DNA of 64,000 nt from Alistipes sp. (GTDB taxonomy: Bacteria > Bacteroidota > Bacteroidia > Bacteroidales > Rikenellaceae): positions 26,941 to 90,940 of the forward strand of contig JAGBCY010000010.1 in assembly GCA_017937765.1 (NCBI GenBank), read 5' to 3'. The stretch's first letter is position 1; each line of letters begins with the position of its first letter. A model generated the notes under the pieces. The model did not search any database. It was not told the origin of the DNA and saw only the letters and a list, made by a program, of their open reading frames with translations. The position numbers and the translations under genes are program-made. Below are positions 1 to 8,445 of the stretch, piece after piece.

Positions 1-334
1 GATAGTGGGCCACGTCGGACGATTGCCACGTGTTGCTGTTGCCGTTGTTGACGTAGGGCACGTTATCGGCCTGATTGCCTGTGCTCGACAGACCACCCGG
101 CGAGGTGCCGTTGTAGTTTGTGGCGTAGAGGCCGATAGGGTCACGATCGGTAAACTCGCTCTTTGGTAGCGCGATGCTGTTGTTGTTGATGGTGCAGCTG
201 ATGGCTATCTCCGGGCCGTTGTTATCGGGATTTACCGATGAGCCGCCCTCGTCGGTGGTGTTCGATGTGCATCCCACGCCGAGCAGGATGCCGATAAGTA
301 GAGCGCATATGGCAGTTTTGAATCCTCTGATCAT
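1..334 (-). CDS. Fimbrillin-family lipoprotein, 5' part only
   Basis: The gene starts with ATG at 334 on the minus strand and runs off the left edge, so only about 111 residues are visible. It begins with a lipoprotein signal ending in a lipobox (LLGVGC), followed by an acidic, Ser/Asn-rich linker. The stretch DPIGLYATNYNG and the following ADNVPYVNNGN resemble the core of Bacteroidetes fimbrillin-like (Mfa-like) proteins, which are lipid-anchored surface or pilus components. A TAnnTTTG box lies at 402-409 on the same strand. Family assignment comes from motif resemblance in a fragment; the C-terminal half is unseen. Confidence 0.7.
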   Translation of the reverse strand, partial: MIRGFKTAICALLIGILLGVGCTSNTTDEGGSSVNPDNNGPEIAISCTINNNSIALPKSEFTDRDPIGLYATNYNGTSPGGLSSTGNQADNVPYVNNGNSNTWQSSDVAHY

Positions 335-401
335 AGTGCTTCGTCCTATATTTTAGTTGTCGCGCGCGCAGACCGCTATCGACAGCAGTTACCAATTTTT
401 G

Positions 402-409
402 CAAATGTA
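402..409 (-). promoter_or_regulatory. Bacteroidetes -7 box for the fimbrillin-like gene
   Basis: TACATTTG on the minus strand matches TAnnTTTG. It lies about 68 bp upstream of the ATG at 334. No clear TTTG -33 element is seen. Confidence 0.5.
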
Positions 410-437
410 CAAATTTTTTCGGAAAATATCCCTCGTT

Positions 438-469
438 TTTGCCTATTTCAATAATAATCACTACCTTTA
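438..469 (+). promoter_or_regulatory. Promoter of the SGNH hydrolase gene
   Basis: TTTG at 438-441, 20 bp spacing, then TACCTTTA at 462-469, one mismatch from TAnnTTTG. It lies just upstream of the ATGs at 484 and 493 and back to back with the leftward promoter. Confidence 0.5.
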
Positions 470-492
470 CGTTTGTTTTAAATATGAGGCTT

Positions 493-1284
493 ATGAGACG
501 ATTATTACTTTTTGTCGCTGCGGCACTGGTGCTTAGTGGCTGTGTAGGCTCGCGCGTGGTGGAGCGTGGCGAATATGTTGACGAGGTGGTGATCCACGAG
601 GGGGTGTCGGCACGCTACGAGATCGCATCTTCGTTGCCGGTAGATTATGCCGACGATATGGAGTGGATACTGCGCTACGATAGTAGCGATGTCGAGGAGT
701 TGCGCCAGAGGGCTGCAACCGAAGATAAGGAGTGCGACGTCCTCTTCTTCGGTAGCTCGTCGATACGTCTGTGGCGAACACTCGAGGAGGATATGGCTCC
801 GCTTAAGGTCGTAAATCGCGGCTATGGCGGTGCTATGCTGCGCGATATACACTACTACTACGAGACGGTGTTGGCCGACTATCGTCCGCGAGCCTTCATA
901 TTCTACTGCGATAACGACCTCGGAGGTTTTGGCCGCGACCTCCATCCCACGGAGCTCTTCGACCTCTATCGCCTGCTTGTCGAGCGTCTCAAGGCCGATT
1001 ATCCCGAGTGCCCGATATACTTCCTCGCGATAAAGTTCAACGACAGCCGCTTGGCTAAGCGCGAGGAGCACCGCCTGTTTAATGCCATTATGGCAGACTA
1101 TGTCACTCATACCGAGGGCGTTAGCTTCGTGGATGTGAATAGCCCGCTGCTGAACGAGGATGGCAGCGTGAATAATGCCTACTTCGAGAGCGATATGCTA
1201 CACGTCAACCGCGAGGGCTATGCCGTCTGGAGCTCGATACTCAGACCTATGCTCCTCGAGGAGCTTGGCTTGGATGCCAAGTAG
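493..1284 (+). CDS. SGNH/GDSL-type hydrolase lipoprotein
   Basis: Lipoprotein signal MRRLLLFVAAALVLSGC with lipobox LSGC, so the product should be lipid-anchored in the envelope. The body fits the SGNH/GDSL esterase fold: block I is DVLFFGSSSIRLW (nucleophile Ser in GSSS), the glycine block is NRGYGGA, block III is in FYCDND, and the C-terminal Asp-x-x-His block is DMLHVNREG. Substrate is unknown; relatives deacetylate glycans or cleave esters. The ATG at 493 gives a standard signal peptide; 484 (MRLMRR) is also possible, and an ATG at 439 lies upstream of the promoter box. A strong terminator follows, so it appears monocistronic. Confidence 0.8.
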   Translation: MRRLLLFVAAALVLSGCVGSRVVERGEYVDEVVIHEGVSARYEIASSLPVDYADDMEWILRYDSSDVEELRQRAATEDKECDVLFFGSSSIRLWRTLEEDMAPLKVVNRGYGGAMLRDIHYYYETVLADYRPRAFIFYCDNDLGGFGRDLHPTELFDLYRLLVERLKADYPECPIYFLAIKFNDSRLAKREEHRLFNAIMADYVTHTEGVSFVDVNSPLLNEDGSVNNAYFESDMLHVNREGYAVWSSILRPMLLEELGLDAK

Positions 1285-1311
1285 CTCGATTTGGGGTTGA
1301 AAAATAGTGTA

Positions 1312-1340
1312 CCGCAGGGCTTTGGCTCTGCGGTTTTTTT
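1312..1340 (+). terminator. Rho-independent terminator after the SGNH gene
   Basis: Nine-base stem CCGCAGGGC/GCTCTGCGG with one G-U pair, TTTG loop, then seven T. Confidence 0.9.
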
Positions 1341-1463
1341 GTCTGACAGAGGGGTTGATGTCGAGAATTTTATGCAGTATTACCAGTGATCTTTCCGAGG
1401 TTGTATGCCGCCGAGGCGAAAAGAAATAGTCGACACGGTGATGGGAGTTTCAAAAAAAATACT

Positions 1464-1471
1464 TACCTTTG
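1464..1471 (+). promoter_or_regulatory. -7 box for the C69 peptidase/lpd operon
   Basis: TACCTTTG, an exact match to TAnnTTTG, 55 bp upstream of the ATG at 1527. The -33 element is not clear. Confidence 0.6.
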
Positions 1472-1526
1472 GAGGATGATAAGATTTTATGTCGTAAACA
1501 AATAGAATAAATAACCTAAAACACGT

Positions 1527-3155
1527 ATGAACAAACTACTCAAAACCATCGCCCTCGTGGGCGCATTCTTCGCTGGTGTCGCAACGGCCGATGCCTGCAC
1601 AAATTTCATCATTACGCGCGGAGCCTCGACCGATGGCTCGAATATGGTAACCTATGCTGCTGACTCTCACCAGCTCTACGGCTCGCTCTACTCTTATGTC
1701 CCCGGTAAGTACACCGAATGGATGGATGTTACGGAGTGGGATACTGGCCGCTACTTGGGTAAGATTCGCCAGGCGGCTGTTACCTATCGTACGCTCGGAA
1801 ACTCTAACGAGCACTCGCTCTTCATCACCGAGACAACGTTTGGTGGCCGTCCCGAGTTGGAGGATCCCAACGGTGGCATCGACTACGGCTCGTTGATCTA
1901 CATCACGCTTCAGCGCGCTAAGACCGCACGCGAGGCTATCGACATCATCGTCGAGCTGGCCAATACCTACGGCTACTGCTCGTCGGGCGAGTCGTTCTCG
2001 CTTATCGACCAGAACGAGGCTTGGATTATGGAGCTTATCGGCAAGGGTCCCGAGGATAAGGGTATTGTATGGGTTGCTCGCCGTATCCCCGACGGATATG
2101 TTTGCGCTCACGCTAACCAGGCACGTATCACCACCTTCCCCTGGGACGACCCCGAGAACTGTCTCTACGCTCCCGATGTAGCGGATGTTGCTCGTAAGTT
2201 TGGTTGGTTCGAGGGCGAGAACAAGGATTTTAGCTTTGCTGATGCTTATGCTCCGCTCGATTTCGGTGCTATGCGTGGCTGCGAGGCTCGCGTATGGAGC
2301 TTCTTCCGTATGGTTGCCGACGATATGGATCAGTACGAGGACTACGCTATGGGTCACAACAAGGAGAACCGTATGCCCCTTTGGGTTATGCCTCGCCAGA
2401 AGGTGTCGCCCAAGATGTTGATGGATGCTATGCGCGACCACTACGAGGGCACGAAGATGGATATGACTACGGACATCGGTGCTGGTGGTGAGGGTTGTCC
2501 CTACCGTTGGCGTCCTATGTACTTCGAGGTTGACGGCGTGGAGTACTGCAACGAGCGTGCTACGGCTACGCAGCAGACAGGCTTCTGGCTCGTAGGTCAG
2601 GCACGTCCCGAGAAGGTGGGTATCCTCTGGTTTGGTACCGACGATGCTGCCACTTCGCCCCTTACGCCTATCTATGTTAACTCTACCGAGGTCCCCGAGT
2701 GCTTCCGCGAGGGTAATGGCTCGATGCTCAAGTATTCGGATACCTCGATGTTCTGGATCACTAATCGCGTAGCTCAGTTCGCATATTTGCGTTATAACAC
2801 CGTGGGTGCTCACGTGCGCGAGTACGTAGATATGTGGGAGAATAAGATGCTTGAGCTTGTGCCCGCTATGGATATCAAGATTGGCAGCGCGAAGAACGCC
2901 AAGAAGGCTGTGCAGGTTGCTACCGAGCTTACGGTGGAGAATGCACAGGCACTCTTCAATATCTGGGTAGACCTCGATAAGTATATGATGGTCAAGTATA
3001 TAGACGGCAACGTTAAGGGTGAGGACGAGAATGGCTTTATCGACAATGGTAACGGTAAGGACATTCCCGGTAAGATTATCCAGCCCGGTTACTCGGAGAA
3101 GTGGAAGCGTGCCGTAGCTGAGGATAACGGCGAGGTATTGAAAGTGGTAAAATAA
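1527..3155 (+). CDS. C69-family dipeptidase, secreted
   Basis: 542 residues. A signal peptide ends before DACTNFIITRG; in peptidase family C69 the Cys directly after the signal or propeptide (here Cys24) becomes the N-terminal nucleophile. The downstream pattern typical of the family is present: NMVTYAADSH, ETTFGG, YGYCSSGESFSLID and the GLVARRIPDG-like segment VWVARRIPDGYVCAHANQ. It should cleave dipeptides in the periplasm or at the surface. The lpd gene follows after 18 bp, so the two are probably co-transcribed, though they have no obvious functional link. Confidence 0.9.
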   Translation: MNKLLKTIALVGAFFAGVATADACTNFIITRGASTDGSNMVTYAADSHQLYGSLYSYVPGKYTEWMDVTEWDTGRYLGKIRQAAVTYRTLGNSNEHSLFITETTFGGRPELEDPNGGIDYGSLIYITLQRAKTAREAIDIIVELANTYGYCSSGESFSLIDQNEAWIMELIGKGPEDKGIVWVARRIPDGYVCAHANQARITTFPWDDPENCLYAPDVADVARKFGWFEGENKDFSFADAYAPLDFGAMRGCEARVWSFFRMVADDMDQYEDYAMGHNKENRMPLWVMPRQKVSPKMLMDAMRDHYEGTKMDMTTDIGAGGEGCPYRWRPMYFEVDGVEYCNERATATQQTGFWLVGQARPEKVGILWFGTDDAATSPLTPIYVNSTEVPECFREGNGSMLKYSDTSMFWITNRVAQFAYLRYNTVGAHVREYVDMWENKMLELVPAMDIKIGSAKNAKKAVQVATELTVENAQALFNIWVDLDKYMMVKYIDGNVKGEDENGFIDNGNGKDIPGKIIQPGYSEKWKRAVAEDNGEVLKVVK

Positions 3156-3173
3156 TTGTAATACTCAAGGACA

Positions 3174-4556
3174 ATGACAGAGAGATATGATATAATCGTT
3201 ATCGGCTCGGGCCCCGGTGGTTACGTTGCCGCTATCCGCGCAGCACAGTGTGGCAAGCGCGTTGCAATCGTCGAGAAGGCCGACGCTGGTGGCGTATGCC
3301 TCAACTGGGGTTGTATTCCCACGAAGGCTCTGGTGCGCTCGGCACAAGTATATGCCGACTGTAAGGCTGCCGCAACATATGGCGTGAGCATCGAGGGTGA
3401 GGTTAAGCCCGACTGGACAAAGATGGTAGAGCGCGAGCGTATGGTCGCAACGACTATGAACAAGGGCGTTCAGTTCCTCTTGAAGAAGAACAACATCGAC
3501 GTAATAGCTGGCTTCGGTCGCCTTAAGGCTTCGGATATGGTTGAGGTTGAGGGTGTTGACTACGAGGCTGACTACATCATCCTCGCTACGGGTGCACGTC
3601 CCCGCGTGATGCCATTTATGCCTATCGACGGCAAGCACATCATCTCGTCGAAGGAGGCTCTCGTGCTGCCAGAGTTGCCCGAAACGATGGTCGTTGTGGG
3701 CTCGGGAGCTATCGGCTCGGAGTTTGCCTACATCTATGCAACTATGGGTGTGAAGGTTACCATCGTCGAGTATATGCCCCAGATTATGCCCCTCGAGGAT
3801 GAGGACACGGCAAAGGCTATGGAGCGCGCCTTCCGCAAGCTGCGCGCTACGGTGATGACATCTACGACCGTAAAGTCGGTGGCTGTTCGCGAGGATGGCA
3901 AGTGTGATGTCGTTATCGAGGGTAAGAAGGGCGAGCAGACGCTCGAGGCCGACGTCGTTCTCTCGGCCGTAGGTATCAAGTCGAATATCGAGGATATGGG
4001 TCTCGAGGATCTCGGCATCGAGATCGAGCGCGATAAGATCAAGGTAGACGAGCACTATAAAACATCGGTCGATGGCGTCTATGCTATCGGCGATATCATC
4101 GCTACGCCTGCCCTTGCACACGTCGCTTCGGCCGAGGCTATCCACTGCGTAGAGCATATCTGCGGTCTTCAGCCCGAGGCTGTCGACTACTCGACAATTC
4201 CGTCGTGCATCTTCACCTCTCCCGAGGTGGCATCGGTGGGTCTCACCGAGGCACAGGTTAAGGCTCAGGGTATTGAGTACAAGGTCGGTAAGTTCCCCTA
4301 CACGGCATCGGGTAAGGCCACGGCTGCTGGCGAGCGCGACGGCTTCGTGAAGCTCATCTTCGATGCTGAGGAGAAGCTCCTCGGTGCTCACTTCGTGGGC
4401 CACAACGTGACGGAGATGATTGGTGAACCTACACTTGCTAAGGTCTTGGGTGTCAATGCTCACCGCATCGCCCGCACCATCCACGCACACCCCTCGATGC
4501 ACGAGGCAGTGATGGAGGCGGCGGAGGATGCGCTCGGGTGCGCCATCCATATGTAA
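3174..4556 (+). CDS. lpdA: Dihydrolipoyl dehydrogenase (E3)
   Basis: 460 residues. FAD-binding GSGPGGYVAAIRAAQ is at the N terminus, the redox-active disulfide motif GGVCLNWGCIPTK supplies Cys42 and Cys47, NAD-binding GSGAIGSEFAY lies mid-protein, and the dimerisation domain carries the active-site His-Glu pair in HAHPSMHEAV. The enzyme reoxidises dihydrolipoamide for 2-oxo-acid dehydrogenase complexes or the glycine cleavage system. No E1, E2 or gcv genes are nearby, so its partners are encoded elsewhere. Confidence 0.95.
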   Translation: MTERYDIIVIGSGPGGYVAAIRAAQCGKRVAIVEKADAGGVCLNWGCIPTKALVRSAQVYADCKAAATYGVSIEGEVKPDWTKMVERERMVATTMNKGVQFLLKKNNIDVIAGFGRLKASDMVEVEGVDYEADYIILATGARPRVMPFMPIDGKHIISSKEALVLPELPETMVVVGSGAIGSEFAYIYATMGVKVTIVEYMPQIMPLEDEDTAKAMERAFRKLRATVMTSTTVKSVAVREDGKCDVVIEGKKGEQTLEADVVLSAVGIKSNIEDMGLEDLGIEIERDKIKVDEHYKTSVDGVYAIGDIIATPALAHVASAEAIHCVEHICGLQPEAVDYSTIPSCIFTSPEVASVGLTEAQVKAQGIEYKVGKFPYTASGKATAAGERDGFVKLIFDAEEKLLGAHFVGHNVTEMIGEPTLAKVLGVNAHRIARTIHAHPSMHEAVMEAAEDALGCAIHM

Positions 4557-4598
4557 TTTAGCTTGATTGAGGGGCATCTATTTCCCCTACCAGAAGAA

Positions 4599-4645
4599 AA
4601 TGCCAATGGGATGTACCGAAAAGTACTACCCATCGGCATTTTTTT
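4599..4645 (+). terminator. Terminator after lpd
   Basis: Long near-perfect stem between 4599-4616 and 4623-4640 (AATGCC...GTAC against GTAC...GGCATT), loop CGAAAA, then a T run. Confidence 0.85.
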
Positions 4646-4725
4646 GCAAGTGTTGTATCTACCCCTCACTGACGCTAAATTGGTTATACCCATCGTCGGG
4701 ATTTTTGCCGAGCGTTGTATCTTCG

Positions 4726-4805
4726 GCTTTCTAATCAAAAACTGTTTTCAGTCGTAAGACTGTATCCGCAGCCTTCTAATCAAGAATTAGTTTCTTGTGT
4801 AAGTC
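4726..4805 (+). repeat. Two imperfect ~35-bp direct repeats (period 45)
   Basis: Copies at 4726-4760 and 4771-4805 share TTCTAATCAA, a GTTTC-like core and a terminal GTAAG(A/T)C. The first contains a small perfect hairpin, CAGTC-GTAA-GACTG (4749-4762). The second ends in a segment that recurs near 8215 (see findings). No coding sequence is apparent. Confidence 0.5.
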
Positions 4806-4888
4806 GCAATCTGCCTCACCACGCCTCATAGCCCGCTACTAACTAAAAAAAATACGCATTACTCACGACTCATTACTAACTAATGTTG

Positions 4889-4896
4889 TATCTTTG
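4889..4896 (+). promoter_or_regulatory. -7 box for truA
   Basis: TATCTTTG, an exact TAnnTTTG match, 29 bp upstream of the truA ATG. Confidence 0.6.
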
Positions 4897-4925
4897 CAAT
4901 CGTAACTATTGTTTAACCACGGCTT

Positions 4926-5660
4926 ATGCGATACTTCATAGAGCTACAATACGACGGCACGGCATACTTCGGCTGGCAGCGACAGCCCGACACCGCTACG
5001 GTGCAGGGAACGATTGAGGCGAAACTCTCGATGCTACGACGCGTGCCTACCGAGATTGTCGGTGCAGGACGCACAGATACGGGGGTAAATGCCTCGTTCT
5101 ACGTCGCTCATTTCGATAGCGACGTGGCAGTCGATTGCGGCCAGCTCGCCTATAAATTAAATAAGGTGTTGCCCGCCGATATCGCCATCCTGCGTATCTA
5201 CGAGGTGGCGGCCACGACCCACGCACGCTTCGATGCTCGTGAGCGTGAATACACCTACTGGCTCACGCCGCGAAAGTTGCCGATGCGTCGCTTCTCGGCG
5301 TGGCATTATGCCGTGGATTTGGATGTCGAGAAGATGAACGAGGCGGCGGCGAAGCTCCTTGAGTATGATGACTTTACGTCGTTTGCAAAGCTCAACTCCG
5401 ATAACAAGACGAATATCTGTCACGTTGCCCACGCGCGCTGGGAGGTGGAGGCCGACGGCACGCTGAGGTTTACCATCCGCGCCGATAGGTTCCTACGTAA
5501 TATGGTGCGTGCCATTGTGGGTACGCTTGTGGATGTGGGGCGTGGTCGTTATACGGTGGCCGAGTTCGAGGATATCATCCGTTCGCGTGATCTTGCGCGC
5601 TCGAGTGCCGGGGCCCCGGCTGTGGGGTTGTTCCTGTCGAACGTGAAGTATGACTTATAA
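4926..5660 (+). CDS. truA: tRNA pseudouridine(38-40) synthase TruA
   Basis: 244 residues, normal family length. The catalytic Asp51 is in GAGRTDTGVNA; FIELQYDGTAYFGWQRQP at the N terminus, YTYWL in the middle and RFLRNMVRAIVGTL near the C terminus are all TruA signatures. It isomerises U38-U40 in the anticodon arm. It has its own promoter and is closed by a bidirectional hairpin. Confidence 0.96.
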   Translation: MRYFIELQYDGTAYFGWQRQPDTATVQGTIEAKLSMLRRVPTEIVGAGRTDTGVNASFYVAHFDSDVAVDCGQLAYKLNKVLPADIAILRIYEVAATTHARFDAREREYTYWLTPRKLPMRRFSAWHYAVDLDVEKMNEAAAKLLEYDDFTSFAKLNSDNKTNICHVAHARWEVEADGTLRFTIRADRFLRNMVRAIVGTLVDVGRGRYTVAEFEDIIRSRDLARSSAGAPAVGLFLSNVKYDL

Positions 5661-5666
5661 ATAATT

Positions 5667-5695
5667 ATGGGTATCCAACCGCGTTGGATACCCAT
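5667..5695. terminator. Bidirectional terminator between truA and a convergent lipoprotein gene
   Basis: Perfect 13-bp stem ATGGGTATCCAAC/GTTGGATACCCAT with a 3-nt loop, flanked by A/T-rich sequence on both sides. Confidence 0.85.
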
Positions 5696-5716
5696 ATTTC
5701 TATATCTGGCGTCGAG

Positions 5717-6181
5717 CTACTCCTTCCAGAAGAGAAGTGTCGATGCGGGATTATTAAACTCGTCGAGGATCACCTCGCCACTCTCGTCAACCTCAAAGAG
5801 TTGGATAAGGTAGACATCCTTGAAGTCGATTTGAACGTTTCCCTTCTGAATGACATAGCCATCGTATCGCGCGCCATCCTCGAAGATAACCCTAAGACCA
5901 TCGTTGTCGTTAAGCGGGAAGGTGTAGGTGAAGTTCACGCTGCTTAAGGGCGTATTGAGGTCTGTGGCGGCGTATGCCGTGATGGTTCCCGTGCCATCAT
6001 CCATAAAGGCCATTGTGTTGTTGTAGAACTTGCCGCTCTCGTCCTGCGTGCGGTTAACCCATACGGTGTTGGCCAGCTCCTCGATCGGGGGGTAGGTCTT
6101 AATCTCCACTTCGGGTGCGCAGCCTATCGATACAACCACCGTAACGGCAGCTAACAGATACTTAATCAGATTCATACTCAT
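5717..6181 (-). CDS. Small lipoprotein of unknown function
   Basis: About 154 residues from the ATG at 6181 (MSMNLIKYLL); 6175 is also possible, and the frame extends to a weaker TTG at 6187. Signal with lipobox VSIGC, then a small beta-rich domain: NTVWVNRTQD, an acidic segment with GTGTITAY, and a C-terminal LLFWKE. This size and shape resemble calycin/lipocalin-like small lipoproteins common in Bacteroidales, but I do not recognise a named family. A promoter box is at 6218-6225. Confidence 0.75.
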   Translation of the reverse strand: MSMNLIKYLLAAVTVVVSIGCAPEVEIKTYPPIEELANTVWVNRTQDESGKFYNNTMAFMDDGTGTITAYAATDLNTPLSSVNFTYTFPLNDNDGLRVIFEDGARYDGYVIQKGNVQIDFKDVYLIQLFEVDESGEVILDEFNNPASTLLFWKE

Positions 6182-6217
6182 ATTCAATTTAGTTCAATAC
6201 ATAATACTTACCGAGTG

Positions 6218-6225
6218 CAAAAGTA
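6218..6225 (-). promoter_or_regulatory. -7 box for the small lipoprotein gene
   Basis: TACTTTTG on the minus strand matches TAnnTTTG, 37 bp upstream of the ATG at 6181. Confidence 0.5.
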
Positions 6226-6320
6226 CGCTTTTTTCCGTAATAATAGCCTCGGGCGTGGCGAAAACGTACCGTGGGGGTGAAAAAATTGTGCAAAAGTGTG
6301 GTGCGTTATAAAAAAATTAC

Positions 6321-6328
6321 TACCTTTG
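6321..6328 (+). promoter_or_regulatory. -7 box for rpsA
   Basis: TACCTTTG, an exact TAnnTTTG match, about 90 bp upstream of the rpsA ATG. Confidence 0.6.
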
Positions 6329-6338
6329 CAGGCCTTTT

Positions 6339-6401
6339 GTGCGCACTTGCGCGCGTGGGCTAACATTTTATTTATTAACTTTTAACGAGCGATTGTATCG
6401 C
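6339..6401 (+). promoter_or_regulatory. rpsA leader with two hairpins
   Basis: GTGCGC-ACTT-GCGCGC (6339-6354) and GCGAT-TGT-ATCGC (6389-6401) can fold in the leader. The second ends 17 nt before the start codon. No Shine-Dalgarno is visible. In E. coli, S1 represses its own translation through leader hairpins; a similar role here is only inferred. Confidence 0.35.
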
Positions 6402-6418
6402 AAAAACTATTTTCCATT

Positions 6419-8203
6419 ATGGAGCAGAACAAAATTGTAGCGAACGAGAATTTCGATTGGAATACGTTCGAGAATGACCTTGGCGTTTACGACCAGTCGA
6501 AGGAGGCGATTGAGGAGGCCTATGGTAAGACAATGTCTAACGTAGCTGTTGGCGAGGTTGTTGAGGGTACCGTTACCGACATCAACAAGCGCGAGATCAC
6601 AGTTAACATCGGCTACAAGTCTGAGGGTCTTATCGCAGCAACCGAGTTCCGTTACAACCCCGATTTGACCGTAGGCGAGAAGGTTGAGGTTTACGTTGAG
6701 TCGGTAGAGGATAAGGGTGGCCAGTTGGCACTCTCTCACAAGAAGGCTCGTCAGCTTAAGAGCTGGGATCGTGTTAACGAGGCTCTCAACAACGACGAGA
6801 TCATTAAGGGTTACGTTAAGTGTCGCACTAAGGGCGGTATGATCGTTGACGTATTCGGCATCGAGGCATTCCTCCCCGGCTCACAGATCGACGTGAAGCC
6901 TATCCGCGACTACGATGTATACGTAGACAAGACTATGGAGTTCAAGGTTGTTAAGATCAACCAGGAGTTCCGCAACGTGGTTGTATCGCACAAGGCTCTT
7001 ATCGAGGCAGAGCTCGAGGCTCAGAAGCAGATCATTATGTCTAAGCTCGAGAAGGGTCAGATCCTTGAGGGTACTGTTAAGAACATCACCACTTACGGTG
7101 TATTCATCGACCTCGGTGGCGTTGATGGTCTTATCCACATCACCGATCTCTCTTGGGGCCGCGTAAACCACCCCGAGGAGGTTGTTGCTCTCGACCAGAA
7201 GCTTCAGGTTGTTATCCTCGACTTCGATGAGGCTAAGAAGCGTATCGCTCTCGGTCTCAAGCAGCTTACTGCTCACCCCTGGGAGGCACTCGATGCAGAG
7301 CTTAAGGTAGGTGACAAGGTTAAGGGTAAGGTTGTTGTTGTTACCGACTACGGTGCATTCGTTGAGGTAGCTCCCGGCGTTGAGGGTCTCATCCACGTAT
7401 CGGAGATGTCTTGGAGCCAGCCTTTGCGTTCAGCACAGGAGTTTATGAAGGTAGGCGACGAGATCGAGGCTGTTCTTCTTACTCTCGACCGCGATGAGCG
7501 CAAGATGTCTCTCGGCGTTAAGCAGCTCACTCCCGATCCTTGGGCAGAGATCGAGAAGAAGTACCCCGTTGGCACAAAGTGCACAGCTCGCGTTCGCAAC
7601 TTCTCTAACTTCGGCGTATTCGTTGAGATCGAGGATGGTATCGAGGGTCTCGTTCACATCTCTGACCTCAGCTGGACTAAGAAGGTTAAGCACCCCAGCG
7701 AGTTCACTCAGGTAGGTGCCGACCTCGAGGTTGTTGTTCTCGAGATCAACAAGGACAACCGTCGTCTCTCACTCGGCCACAAGCAGCTCGAGGAGAACCC
7801 CTGGAACGGCTTTGAGAGCCAGTTTGGCGTAGATAGCATCCACGAGGGTACCGTATCGGAACTCACTGAGAAGGGCGCAATCGTATCGCTCGGCGAGAAC
7901 ATCGAGGGCTTCTGCCCCGCACGTCACCTCACTAAGGAGGATGGCACTACTTTGAAGGCTGGCGAGACTGCCGAGTTCAAGGTGTTGGAGTTCTCTAAGG
8001 CTACTAAGCGCATCACTCTCTCGCACAGCCGCATCTTCGAGGAGGCTAAGCGTGCTGCTGATGCTCAGGAGAAGAAGGAGCGTCGTGCTGCTGCTGACGA
8101 CACTAAGTCAACCGTTAAGAAGATCAACGCTCAGGTGGAGAAGACCACTCTCGGCGATATCGCAGGTTTGGCAGAGTTGAAGGCTCAGCTCGAGAACAAG
8201 TAA
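6419..8203 (+). CDS. rpsA: 30S ribosomal protein S1
   Basis: 594 residues with six S1 (OB-fold) repeats starting roughly at residues 43, 127, 213, 298, 384 and 473. Typical segments are GTVKNITTYGVFIDLGG, GLIHITDLSW, YGAFVEVAPGVEGLIHVSEMSW and FGVFVEIEDGIEGLVHISDLSW. The C terminus is a charged Lys/Glu tail. It binds mRNA and helps initiation on weak ribosome-binding sites. The coding sequence is enriched in a narrow set of codons, as expected for a highly expressed gene. Confidence 0.97.
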   Translation: MEQNKIVANENFDWNTFENDLGVYDQSKEAIEEAYGKTMSNVAVGEVVEGTVTDINKREITVNIGYKSEGLIAATEFRYNPDLTVGEKVEVYVESVEDKGGQLALSHKKARQLKSWDRVNEALNNDEIIKGYVKCRTKGGMIVDVFGIEAFLPGSQIDVKPIRDYDVYVDKTMEFKVVKINQEFRNVVVSHKALIEAELEAQKQIIMSKLEKGQILEGTVKNITTYGVFIDLGGVDGLIHITDLSWGRVNHPEEVVALDQKLQVVILDFDEAKKRIALGLKQLTAHPWEALDAELKVGDKVKGKVVVVTDYGAFVEVAPGVEGLIHVSEMSWSQPLRSAQEFMKVGDEIEAVLLTLDRDERKMSLGVKQLTPDPWAEIEKKYPVGTKCTARVRNFSNFGVFVEIEDGIEGLVHISDLSWTKKVKHPSEFTQVGADLEVVVLEINKDNRRLSLGHKQLEENPWNGFESQFGVDSIHEGTVSELTEKGAIVSLGENIEGFCPARHLTKEDGTTLKAGETAEFKVLEFSKATKRITLSHSRIFEEAKRAADAQEKKERRAAADDTKSTVKKINAQVEKTTLGDIAGLAELKAQLENK

Positions 8204-8220
8204 TCTTCTTTAGATTTCTT

Positions 8221-8307
8221 GTGATAAGCCGCAATCTGCGGCATATCACTAAAGGTAGACTACCACGGGTTGTACGTCAAAGTACTATCCCGTGGTAGTC
8301 TCTTTTA
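8221..8307 (+). terminator. Tandem hairpins ending rpsA
   Basis: A first hairpin at 8221-8249 (GTGATA-GCCGCA-ATC-TGCGGC-TATCAC arms) is followed by a second at 8257-8301 (AGACTACCACGGG/CCCGTGGTAGTCT, with an inner GTAC/GTAC helix) and a short T run. The second is the likely terminator. Confidence 0.75.
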
Positions 8308-8445
8308 TGATGCACCACATCCACGACCTCTTGTAGGAATTTCTTGTGACAGGAGATTCTGCGTGTGCCAAAATTATATGGTCGTTATACAATATATAAT
8401 TAATTATCTCGTTAGCAATGCGAGTAAAATAGTTAATTGTAAAGT

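Noticed and set aside
1536-2813. Long antisense frame (425 codons) opposite the C69 peptidase
   Set aside because: A shadow of strong codon bias on the real strand; no signal, motif or promoter. The same applies to the 470-codon frame opposite lpd, the 399-codon frame opposite nfnB and the 416-codon frame opposite GH20.
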